Under the pieces are notes generated by a model. That model searched no databases. It saw only the letters and a list, made by a program, of their open reading frames with translations, and was not told the DNA's origin. A stretch of 7,501 nt of DNA from Anaerolineales bacterium UBA1136. GTDB taxonomy: Bacteria > Chloroflexota > Anaerolineae > Anaerolineales > UBA11657. Location of the stretch: contig DCAJ01000009.1 in the NCBI GenBank assembly GCA_002311455.1, forward strand, positions 20,769 to 28,269. Direction: 5' to 3'. Shown piece after piece: positions 1 to 6,543 of the stretch (position 1 is its first letter; the number at the start of each line of letters is the position of its first letter). The position numbers and the translations under genes were made by a program.

Positions 1-555
1 GGATATATAAGCTGGTAACGTTCTACGCAAGAGATCTCCACCTAGAATTGCTAGAGAGTCGGTCAGTGTGCCAGTGGTATGATCTGATCGAATGGATATT
101 TCTTGCTGGGATAGTAATGGTCCAGTGTCCATGCCCGCGTCCATTTTCATTATTGTAACTCCAGTGTGTACGTCGTTAGCCATTATGGCAGCAGCTATAG
201 GAGATGCTCCTCGATGTCTTGGTAAAAGCGAAGTATGAACATTTATACAACCCTTTGTGGGTAGGTTGATGATGGCGTTGCCAAGTAACTGTCCGTAGGC
301 AGCTACAACAATTACATCTGGGGCCCATTGGTTGATTTCATTAATCACCTCAGGTTCATTGATCTTGTTGGGTGTTATAACCGGGAGTTGAAATTTCTGA
401 GCTGTGATGTTAACTTCACTAGGTCTTAATTTGCGACCACGACCCGATGGTCTATCAGGTTGCGTCACTACACCGATCACATCATGCTCTTTTAGAAGCG
501 TCGATAGACAATTGGAGCCAAATTTGGGTGTTCCCATAAATACAACACGAGCCAT
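1..555 (-). CDS. fmt: Methionyl-tRNA formyltransferase, N-terminal part (gene cut by window edge)
   Basis: Fmt transfers a formyl group from 10-formyl-tetrahydrofolate to Met-tRNAfMet in the cytoplasm, making the initiator tRNA. The 185 residues present begin MARVVFMGTPKFG, the usual start of the Rossmann-like formyltransferase domain, and include QPDRPSGRGRK (32-42), the loop that follows the first strands in Fmt proteins. The core motif INVHTSLLPRHRGASPI spans about 104-120. MDTGPLL follows at 142-148. By alignment with the E. coli enzyme the catalytic triad is N105, H107 and D143, each three residues earlier than E. coli N108/H110/D146. The C-terminal tRNA-binding domain lies outside the window. 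The ATG at 555 is chosen because the protein starts there as its relatives do. No Shine-Dalgarno sequence precedes it, and a predicted promoter places the transcription start on the ATG itself, so the mRNA is probably leaderless. It is divergent from recJ. Identity is near certain. Confidence 0.96.
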   Translation of the reverse strand, partial: MARVVFMGTPKFGSNCLSTLLKEHDVIGVVTQPDRPSGRGRKLRPSEVNITAQKFQLPVITPNKINEPEVINEINQWAPDVIVVAAYGQLLGNAIINLPTKGCINVHTSLLPRHRGASPIAAAIMANDVHTGVTIMKMDAGMDTGPLLSQQEISIRSDHTTGTLTDSLAILGGDLLRRTLPAYIS

Positions 556-561
556 AATATT

Positions 562-590
562 ATTGTAACGTCCACAGTAATAAACTACAA
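562..590 (-). promoter_or_regulatory. Predicted sigma70-type promoter for fmt, probably giving a leaderless mRNA
   Basis: Read on the minus strand, a -35 TTGTAG (590 to 585) is followed by a 17-nt spacer (584 to 568) and a -10 TACAAT (567 to 562). Six nucleotides separate the -10 from the fmt ATG at 555, so the expected start site falls on the A of the start codon. The lack of any purine-rich ribosome binding site agrees with this. The element overlaps the recJ promoter on the other strand almost base for base. This is a prediction from consensus matches (-35 three to four of six, -10 five of six) plus ideal spacing. Confidence 0.6.
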
Positions 591-591
591 T
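563..591 (+). promoter_or_regulatory. Predicted sigma70-type promoter for recJ
   Basis: A -35 TTGTAA (563-568), a 17-nt spacer (569-585) and a -10 TACAAT (586-591) give an expected transcription start near 598. That leaves a leader of about 16 nt before the ATG at 614. The -10 overlaps the alternative ATG at 590, which would then lie upstream of the transcript, so the promoter also argues for the 614 start. Its -35 overlaps the fmt -10 and its -10 overlaps the fmt -35. Confidence 0.6.
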
Positions 592-613
592 GCTCATATT
601 GAGTGTAAAGACT

Positions 614-2317
614 ATGGATAAGAAATGGATATTGGCTGATGCTATGCCTGCGGATCACCGGACCAAGCTACATCGCTGGCAATCGGAACCAGTGCTGCAG
701 CAGTTGTTTTGGAATCGTAATCTGAAGAGTGAGGAAGAGGCTATGGAGTTTGTGCGTCACCAGGTTTCGCACGATGCTGATCCTTATAAGCTAGCTGGCA
801 TGGCTAGCGCAGTGGATCGCATATTGACCGCGGTTGATGCTGGACAACTTATAGCTATTTATGGAGATTATGATGTAGATGGCGTGACCGCAACTTTGGT
901 GTTGAAGCAAGGCCTAGAGGCCTATGGTGCCAAGGTTGTTACTTACATTCCTGATAGGCATCTTGAAGGGTACGGTGTTCATAGCTTTGTATTGGAAAAA
1001 TTAGCTAATCAAGGAGTTGATCTCGTCATTACTGTTGATTGCGGAATATCTGCGTTGGCAGAAGTGAAAAAAGCTAGTGAATTGGGCATGGATTTTATTA
1101 TTAGTGATCATCATCAAATTGGTTCTGAACTACCGGAAGCTTTAGCAGTTATAAATCCCAATCGCTCTGATTGTGAATATCCGGAAAATATATTGTCTGC
1201 AGTAGGAATTTCATACAAGATGGTAGATGCTCTTTGGAGGAATAGGCTTCCTGAGAATAGTGACAAGTCCGTTTCTGATTTCCTTGACCTTGTGGCATTG
1301 GGTACAGTTGCAGATCTTGCTCCTCTGATTGGTGAGAATCGGTTTATGGTCCAAGCGGGCTTGGAAATTATTAATACTAAACCTAGGTTAGGAATAAAGG
1401 CATTGCTAGGAGTGTCACGGAACAAAGGTTCCGTATCTGCTCAAACTATAGCATTCCAATTAGGTCCCCGTATCAACGCCGTTGGGAGGATTGGAGATGC
1501 AACTCGTGCGCTGAACCTGCTTGCTACTGAGAATGTTCAGGAGGCAATTGAGCTTGCGCAAGAGTTAGAAAAATACAATCGTGACCGTCAACGAATGACC
1601 CGCGATATGACTTCTAGGGCAATGGAGTTATCCAGACAAACATATGGCGAGGGCGACTTTCATATTCTTTTTGCAGAGCATGAAGATTTTCATAACGGTC
1701 TTGTCGGTCTAGTAGCTGCAAGGCTCTCTCAAAGCTACTATCTGCCTGCAGTTGTGGGTCAGAGGAAAGAAGGTTATATTACTGGTTCTGCACGGAGCAT
1801 AGCGGAATTTCATATTTCTAATGCGTTTATGGAGTGCTCTCATTTGCTTGACCGATATGGTGGGCACGCAGCTGCAGCTGGTTTCACTATAAAAGAGGAG
1901 AACTGGAATGAGTTTGTCGAGCTATTGGAGAATATTGCTGCAGATAACCTGAAGGGTGTGGATTTAAGACCTGCTTTACATATTGATGCTGAGGTCACAG
2001 TTTCTGATATTACAGATAGGCTTGCTAGTCAGCAAGTTTTTTTCGAGCCATCTGGCACAGGAAATCCTCAGCCGCTTTTCTTGTGGCGTGGTGCACGTCT
2101 ACTTAGTAAGCAGAAAGTGGGTAAAGGTGACAAACATCTAAAGCTAAAATTTGAAGGAGGACGCAATTCAGGCTTAGACGCTATAGGATTTGGTCTTGGT
2201 GATTGGTACGCTGATTTGGATAACAAGGTGGATTTAGTGTTTGCGTTAGAGTTTAATGAATGGAATGGTCAGAGGAATGAGCAGCTCAATGTGAAGGATA
2301 TACGGTCTTTTGAGTAA
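614..2317 (+). CDS. recJ: Single-stranded-DNA-specific 5'-3' exonuclease RecJ
   Basis: RecJ degrades single-stranded DNA 5' to 3' during recombinational repair (RecF pathway), base excision and mismatch repair, using Mn/Mg bound by a DHH phosphoesterase core. Numbered from the chosen start (567 residues), the sequence shows GDYDVDG (84-90, motif I), VDCG (141-144, motif II), the signature DHH (165-167, motif III), VALGTVADLAPL (227-238, motif IV), the DHHA1 nucleic-acid-binding motif GGHAAAAG (416-423) and the OB-fold region motif FEPSGTGNP (477-485). All expected motifs are intact and the length is normal for the family. An in-frame ATG at 590 would add eight residues. The start at 614 (MDKKWIL) is preferred because RecJ proteins usually begin close to this motif and the predicted -10 box covers the upstream ATG. 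Only a weak GAGTG (601-605) resembles a ribosome binding site. Its 3' end overlaps the convergent YfhO gene by 32 bp. Confidence 0.96.
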   Translation: MDKKWILADAMPADHRTKLHRWQSEPVLQQLFWNRNLKSEEEAMEFVRHQVSHDADPYKLAGMASAVDRILTAVDAGQLIAIYGDYDVDGVTATLVLKQGLEAYGAKVVTYIPDRHLEGYGVHSFVLEKLANQGVDLVITVDCGISALAEVKKASELGMDFIISDHHQIGSELPEALAVINPNRSDCEYPENILSAVGISYKMVDALWRNRLPENSDKSVSDFLDLVALGTVADLAPLIGENRFMVQAGLEIINTKPRLGIKALLGVSRNKGSVSAQTIAFQLGPRINAVGRIGDATRALNLLATENVQEAIELAQELEKYNRDRQRMTRDMTSRAMELSRQTYGEGDFHILFAEHEDFHNGLVGLVAARLSQSYYLPAVVGQRKEGYITGSARSIAEFHISNAFMECSHLLDRYGGHAAAAGFTIKEENWNEFVELLENIAADNLKGVDLRPALHIDAEVTVSDITDRLASQQVFFEPSGTGNPQPLFLWRGARLLSKQKVGKGDKHLKLKFEGGRNSGLDAIGFGLGDWYADLDNKVDLVFALEFNEWNGQRNEQLNVKDIRSFE

Positions 2318-4952
2318 AACGGAATGCTACGCTCCATAATACCAACATGGTTATACTTGTCCATAGTCCCACTTGCCAGCTTCGCGGTTTATACTGAAAT
2401 ATTACTTTGTGATTGCCCGCATCAAGTTCTATCGCAGAAAACAATCCATTTGAGCTGACTATATTTGTCGGGTTTCCATCAACAGTAGCCTGCCAACCAG
2501 GGTAGGCGGTTTGAGCTAATATAAGTTTAGATGGGTCTGCATTATTGGTGTCAATTTCTACTTCATGTGCTCTGTATTTTCGAATCGCTGTCTTGCCAAT
2601 TGTTTTTGTATCCTCGTTAAGTGGTAGTCTAGCCACCATATATGCTGGTGGGAATACATTCAAGTTCTCATACACTTTCACGTCCCCTGAGTGCGCAAGT
2701 CGGTAAGATCCTAGAGTGAGCGTTTCGAATGTGTTTGTACGTTCATCTATCAAAGCAGCTCCAGTTAGCTTCAAACTGTTATTTGTGCTTTCAATTTCGA
2801 TGGATTGCAAATGCATTGGTTCGTTCATTTGTAATCGTATTACGTTTGATGTTATTATTGATGGAATAGTTAGAGAATGTGTCTCACCATTTTTTCGTGT
2901 AAGGTGTACGTTTCCAAACGATTCATGCCCAGATTGTGACGATTCCATGATTAATCCTATAGTGGTAGCTTGAAAATTAGGTGAGGTCGATATGTTTGTG
3001 GATTCAAAAGGTTCTAGCTCAATCTCAATCTGTAAGTCATAAAATACGTTGTCAATCCAGATATCATCCAGCTTATCAGTTATCAGCCAGCGTGTATTAG
3101 TGATGTTTAATATCCAGTTCGGTGGTGTGTCTACAATATTTTCACGCATGCGACCATCTTCAGAAATATTCATGTCAGGCAATATCTTAGAAAAGAATTG
3201 CGCATAGGAACGTAATGGAAGTATGCCGCCATCATAACCATCCAGAGAGGGGATTTGCCAAACCTGAGAAAGATTGGGAGCAAGTACTGATTTCGCTTTT
3301 GCAGCATTAATAGCTATGTTTATCGATGAATCTGATAGCGTCTTGTTTAGTCTTTGACGTATCATTGCTAAATCTCCAGGGTCAAATAGTAGGTTCGAGA
3401 AGGATAATACTCTACCCATGTTGGATTGTTTGTCACGGTGTACCAGTAGTGGTGTCATTGGTGCGCGAATGTCGTAATATGCATCTGGTGTGGTGAGGTC
3501 ATTGATCGGTAAATTCAGTGAAGCAAGGCCTATTTCAATGGTAATCAGTAATGAAAGGAATGTAGTACGAACTCTGTGCAGACTTGGCGTCAGGGTGAGT
3601 ACTGAGATTGCTAGGAAGATTATCCAAAAATATAGGTCAACTGAATCTGGTTGGGGTAGCGGTCCGGTTTCGCCTGGAGGTATGTAATTAGTAGACAAAT
3701 AGTTTAGTGTAACAAGGACTAATACAGATAGACACGTTAGTAGTATTTGCGGAGCGTATTTTTTGTGTGATTGTATTCTTAGTGATTCGTATCCAGAACC
3801 AGCTAATAATGCGGCACCTAATGCCCACAATACAAGCCATCTGGCTGGAACTCTAAACAGGTTAAAACCAGGTGCAAACTTGGTTAATATCCAATATAGT
3901 GGATTATATGATCCCATTGCCAGTACAATGCCGATGAGAGCTAGGATAAGTGCAGGTAGGATGATGCTTTGCTTTTCCTTGTGTGATAGTTGGTAGCATC
4001 CCAATATTGCCAACATTAGTGCGGTAATTCCCAAATAACCTATGAACTCAGTGAATACTGGACGTACATATGCTGGCAGCAGTACGTGTCCTAGCATCTT
4101 AGGGTGTACTGAAAATGAAAGTGCGTCAGGCATGGGTAGGCCACTACTTCGCAGAGAAAGTTGTGACAGCTCAAAAGCCGGAATGATTTGAGCCGCAGCT
4201 ATGAGTAAGGCCGATATGATGCAAACAAATATTGGTATGAGGATGCGCACATATACTGCAGCTATTGCAAACCATGACTGAGTACTGTGAGACGACGAAT
4301 GTTCAATCTTGCAAGTCACTAACGTACAAGACCATACTATTACAGCTAATATAGATATGAAACTGGATTGCGTGTGACCTGCTATCAACTGTAGGGCTAG
4401 TAGCATGGAGAATATCAGACCATTCCGTATTAGTTTATTTTGTCTTCTTACATCTTGGATCAGTTTATGTGCAGCTAGCAATATCCAGGGGAGCCATGCT
4501 AGGGCCTGAAGTTGGTTTACCTGCTCTACTTTCGCAGTCATGTGACCTCCGAGTGCAAAGAGTAGAGCTGCAACAATGGCTGAACTTTTGGATATACCTA
4601 GGGCATGAAGTGCAAGTCTATAGGTACCAAATGCTGCTATCCAGAGGTGAGTGACAATAGCTATTTTTACTGCATTAGTAGTGCTAAATGGCGTGAGCAA
4701 CCAATTTGGTGGGTAAAGTACACCAGCTTGAGGATTAGCCAAAAAAGGGGATCCCATAAAAATATATGGATTCCATAGTGGTATCTGTCCGGAGAGAAAT
4801 GCGCGCGCGCGATGCTCCCAGTACGGATAAATGTAATAAAGTGTATCTCCACGAGCTAGGATCAAATCAGTAAATACTAGTTTCCATAGTAATATGATTA
4901 CTACTGAAGCTATGGTAAATGCTGGCATGTACCGTCTGATTTTATTTAACAT
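2286..4952 (-). CDS. YfhO-family multi-spanning membrane protein (GT-C-like, putative envelope glycosyl transfer)
   Basis: An 888-residue integral membrane protein of the bacterial YfhO family (Pfam YfhO). A first membrane helix lies at about 12-30. It is followed by a highly characteristic external loop: GDTLYYIYPYW (35-45), GQIPLWNPYIFMGSPF (55-70) and NPQAGVLYPPNWL (73-85). The Asp of GD (D36) sits where GT-C glycosyltransferases carry a catalytic acidic residue. About a dozen further hydrophobic segments run to about 478. A large soluble, beta-rich region follows (about 485-858), ending in the typical AYPGWQATVDG block (816-826), and a last helix lies at about 861-878. YfhO of Bacillus is linked to glycosylation of lipoteichoic acid. 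Substrate and sugar donor here are unknown, and the transferase role is inferred from the family. GAGGA (minus strand, 4965-4969) lies 12 nt before the ATG at 4952, a usable but distant ribosome binding site. M9 is an alternative start. The gene stands alone: its 3' end overlaps recJ and the SDR upstream is separated by a hairpin. Confidence 0.9.
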   Translation of the reverse strand: MLNKIRRYMPAFTIASVVIILLWKLVFTDLILARGDTLYYIYPYWEHRARAFLSGQIPLWNPYIFMGSPFLANPQAGVLYPPNWLLTPFSTTNAVKIAIVTHLWIAAFGTYRLALHALGISKSSAIVAALLFALGGHMTAKVEQVNQLQALAWLPWILLAAHKLIQDVRRQNKLIRNGLIFSMLLALQLIAGHTQSSFISILAVIVWSCTLVTCKIEHSSSHSTQSWFAIAAVYVRILIPIFVCIISALLIAAAQIIPAFELSQLSLRSSGLPMPDALSFSVHPKMLGHVLLPAYVRPVFTEFIGYLGITALMLAILGCYQLSHKEKQSIILPALILALIGIVLAMGSYNPLYWILTKFAPGFNLFRVPARWLVLWALGAALLAGSGYESLRIQSHKKYAPQILLTCLSVLVLVTLNYLSTNYIPPGETGPLPQPDSVDLYFWIIFLAISVLTLTPSLHRVRTTFLSLLITIEIGLASLNLPINDLTTPDAYYDIRAPMTPLLVHRDKQSNMGRVLSFSNLLFDPGDLAMIRQRLNKTLSDSSINIAINAAKAKSVLAPNLSQVWQIPSLDGYDGGILPLRSYAQFFSKILPDMNISEDGRMRENIVDTPPNWILNITNTRWLITDKLDDIWIDNVFYDLQIEIELEPFESTNISTSPNFQATTIGLIMESSQSGHESFGNVHLTRKNGETHSLTIPSIITSNVIRLQMNEPMHLQSIEIESTNNSLKLTGAALIDERTNTFETLTLGSYRLAHSGDVKVYENLNVFPPAYMVARLPLNEDTKTIGKTAIRKYRAHEVEIDTNNADPSKLILAQTAYPGWQATVDGNPTNIVSSNGLFSAIELDAGNHKVIFQYKPRSWQVGLWTSITMLVLWSVAFRFTQKTVYPSH

Positions 4953-5014
4953 TGGTGGTAGTGTTCCTCGATATTAGTTATATGGAAACTAATTAATAGG
5001 TGATACACAGAAGG

Positions 5015-5041
5015 ATTATAGCTGAGGTTACACAGTAGCAA
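5015..5041 (-). promoter_or_regulatory. Weak promoter candidate for the YfhO gene
   Basis: On the minus strand a perfect -10 TATAAT (5020 to 5015) is preceded by TTGCTA (5041 to 5036), which matches four of six -35 positions, but at a short 15-nt spacing. The transcript would have a leader of about 55 nt to the ATG at 4952. The -35 lies inside one arm of the 15-bp inverted repeat, so terminator and promoter would share bases. The short spacing keeps confidence low. Confidence 0.3.
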
Positions 5042-5064
5042 TTTTTGGGAATTGCTACTGTGTA
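5029..5064 (-). terminator. Perfect 15-bp inverted repeat after the SDR gene, probable transcript-end hairpin
   Basis: The arms 5029-5043 (tacacagtagcaatt) and 5050-5064 are exact reverse complements around a 6-nt loop (5044-5049). The hairpin begins 11 nt after the SDR stop codon on the minus strand, a typical terminator place. It lacks the U-run of a classic intrinsic terminator: the sequence after it on the minus strand begins acctcagc. It may therefore be a U-less terminator, a 3'-end stabiliser against exonucleases, or a protein-binding dyad in front of the YfhO gene. A second tacacag at 5004-5010 could compete for the distal arm. The inverted repeat is certain; the function is inferred. 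Confidence 0.55.
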
Positions 5065-5075
5065 GTTGTGCTGTG

Positions 5076-5918
5076 TTATGACTCGATCTTGGTCCACTTC
5101 TGGCGTTGTGTCAGCCTTTCAAGTAGATCTTGAACATAGGATGTTGTCTTCTCTGGTGCGAAATCAAATTCGTATCCTTCTACGGAAATTGTGTCTGCAA
5201 TTTTTCCTGCATCAAATCTCAATCCTGTGAACTTAGATGGTGGTTGAGATATTAACCAGACAAAAGCGGGAGCAAGGTGGATAGGATCTGTCCACTTGCT
5301 TTGCTCTGCATCTGACATTGCTTCAGCCTCTTTTCTTGTAACTGATGTAGGTTTGATATGCTTTCCTGGACCCATTGTGTTAACTGCTATATTCTGAACT
5401 TCAGATTCCATGGCAAGTGCTTTAGTGAATCCTTCTAGAGCATGCTTAGAGGCACAATAAGCCACTTCATTTACAAATCCTAACAGACTAGCCCTGCTGG
5501 CTATTGATACGCAGTGTCCACCTCCATCGCGTTTAAGTAGGTCCCAGGAAGCTTTGATAGTATTGTATACACCTGTTAGATTTGATTCTAAAATACCTTT
5601 CCATATTTCAGATGAAGTATTTTCAAATGAAATTAGAGGCATGGTTGCAGCGTTGCAAATTACTGCATCGAGTTTCCCCCATTTGTTTTCTGTCTGGTTA
5701 ACTGCATTCTCCATATCATCGAGGTCTCTTACGTCAGCGACAATAGACAGAGATTCATTACCATATTGATTGACATCTTTGGTAGTCTGTTGCATCTCAT
5801 CAGTGTTAATATCAACAATGGTTACACATGATCCCGCATATGCTAGTCCGCGAGCAATTCCGGCTCCTAGGCCACGTCCAGCTCCGGTAACTATTATTAC
5901 TTTTCCGTCTAATCTCAT
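5076..5918 (-). CDS. Short-chain dehydrogenase/reductase (classical SDR, probably NAD-dependent)
   Basis: A 280-residue soluble oxidoreductase of the classical SDR family, which interconverts alcohols and ketones with NAD(P). Visible features are the cofactor motif TGAGRGLG (11-18), D36 at the end of the second beta strand (VDIN, favouring NAD over NADP), ADVRD (61-65, adenine-ring contact), CNAA (88-91, in place of the usual NNAG), and a complete catalytic tetrad N113, S141, Y154 and K158 (YCASK 154-158). The post-catalytic NTMGPG motif lies at 180-185. The usual 250-residue core is followed by a charged C-terminal tail of roughly 30 residues. Substrate cannot be told from sequence. GAGGA (minus strand, 5923-5927) lies 4 nt before the ATG, supporting the start. 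The preceding 104-codon gene ends 41 bp upstream on the same strand, so the two are probably co-transcribed. A strong hairpin follows the stop. Confidence 0.93.
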   Translation of the reverse strand: MRLDGKVIIVTGAGRGLGAGIARGLAYAGSCVTIVDINTDEMQQTTKDVNQYGNESLSIVADVRDLDDMENAVNQTENKWGKLDAVICNAATMPLISFENTSSEIWKGILESNLTGVYNTIKASWDLLKRDGGGHCVSIASRASLLGFVNEVAYCASKHALEGFTKALAMESEVQNIAVNTMGPGKHIKPTSVTRKEAEAMSDAEQSKWTDPIHLAPAFVWLISQPPSKFTGLRFDAGKIADTISVEGYEFDFAPEKTTSYVQDLLERLTQRQKWTKIES

Positions 5919-5959
5919 CTGGTCCTCATAAGATGTGCCGTTATTATATACCTGTATTA

Positions 5960-6274
5960 CTATTTGCTCTGAAGTAAATACTCATCAGGTACAACATGTC
6001 TATGAGAATGGGATTTTAAGTCTATATATCCTTTTGATGGAGATCTGGTTGTAGCTTTTAGAGGATCTGATTTTTCGAAAAACGACGTTTTTCTCTTGAG
6101 GAAAAGTCTGTATGCTTGATGGAGTATGCGCAATTTAGTAAGTAACACTGAGACACCTATGCTTGGTAATGACTTTAGGAGGTTGCTAGTCGTCAGAGAG
6201 ATAAGTTCGCCGACAAATCTGCTGGTCATGATTTGATGTTCTTCCTGTCCAAAAAGTTTAGCTAATATTTTCAT
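5960..6274 (-). CDS. Hypothetical small basic protein, 104 residues
   Basis: I do not recognise this protein. The reading frame is supported as a gene by AAAGG (minus strand, 6283-6287) 8 nt before the ATG at 6274, by the absence of any other gene in the interval, and by its tight same-strand position 41 bp ahead of the SDR. Residues about 22-59 alternate hydrophobic and basic positions (LLKSLPSIGVSVLLTKL, then ILHQAYRLFLKRK), suggesting amphipathic helices that could lie on a membrane or bind a partner. No clear signal peptide or full membrane span is seen. The C-terminal 35 residues are polar with several His, Lys and Arg (SHSHRH at 88-93). M16 is an alternative start. It could be a lineage-specific partner of the SDR, an unrelated small protein, or a decayed remnant of something longer. 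Confidence 0.6.
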   Translation of the reverse strand: MKILAKLFGQEEHQIMTSRFVGELISLTTSNLLKSLPSIGVSVLLTKLRILHQAYRLFLKRKTSFFEKSDPLKATTRSPSKGYIDLKSHSHRHVVPDEYLLQSK

Positions 6275-6370
6275 ATGTTTTACCTTTGCGTATAAGACAG
6301 ATCACAGACAAACGGTTGTTTGCATTGCGAATGGTGTGGGGTTTTGTATAAGATAATTCCGGCCTATAAA

Positions 6371-6451
6371 ATGGTATAGAGCTATCCGAAATTACAGCTG
6401 AAATTAGAGCTATGGTACAGCTATGGTATAGAGCTATCCGAAATTACAGCT
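6371..6451. repeat. AGCT-separated module array containing a perfect 29-bp direct repeat
   Basis: A 29-bp sequence occurs identically at 6371-6399 and 6423-6451 (period 52). Each copy consists of atggtatag, AGCT, atccgaaattac and AGCT. The 23 bp between the copies hold shortened versions of the same pieces: gaaattag (6400-6407), AGCT, atggtac (6412-6418) and AGCT. The result is six AGCT tetramers in 72 bp, starting at 6380, 6396, 6408, 6419, 6432 and 6448, with nearly mirror-symmetric spacing (16, 12, 11, 13, 16). An imperfect 16-bp palindrome is centred between 6397 and 6398 (6390-6405). The array lies in the 269-bp gap between two divergent genes, and -10-like boxes TATGAT (6452-6457) and TATACT (6458-6463) follow at once. 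A multi-site operator is one explanation; repeat growth by slippage is another. No other feature is seen in 6275-6543. Confidence 0.85.
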
Positions 6452-6543
6452 TATGATTATACTTCTAGAAGCCGAATTTGTGCTACATTTATCCAATTCT
6501 TCATAGTAATAATGGTTGCTATTTAACCACATATGGCTAGCAT

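Noticed and set aside
590..613. ATG at 590 as the recJ start
   Set aside because: It overlaps the predicted -10 box and adds eight residues not expected at a RecJ N-terminus; the ATG at 614 fits better.
1114..1425. Minus-strand open frame of 103 codons inside recJ
   Set aside because: It lies wholly within the well-supported recJ coding sequence, has no recognisable motif, and is best explained as an antisense shadow.
2716..4852. Several short open frames of 61-85 codons on either strand inside the YfhO gene (for example 2716-2973, 3490-3687, 3763-3996)
   Set aside because: All sit inside a continuous 888-codon family member and show no domain signature.
5554..5769. Plus-strand open frame of 71 codons opposite the SDR gene
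   Set aside because: It is antisense to conserved SDR motifs, with no motif of its own.
6371..6451. CRISPR-like direct repeats
   Set aside because: Only two full copies are present. The spacer between them is built from fragments of the repeat, and no cas gene is in the window.
6412..6456. Short open frame (14 codons) within the repeat array as a leader peptide
   Set aside because: It has no ribosome binding site, its sequence is dictated by the repeat, and it ends far from the next start codon.
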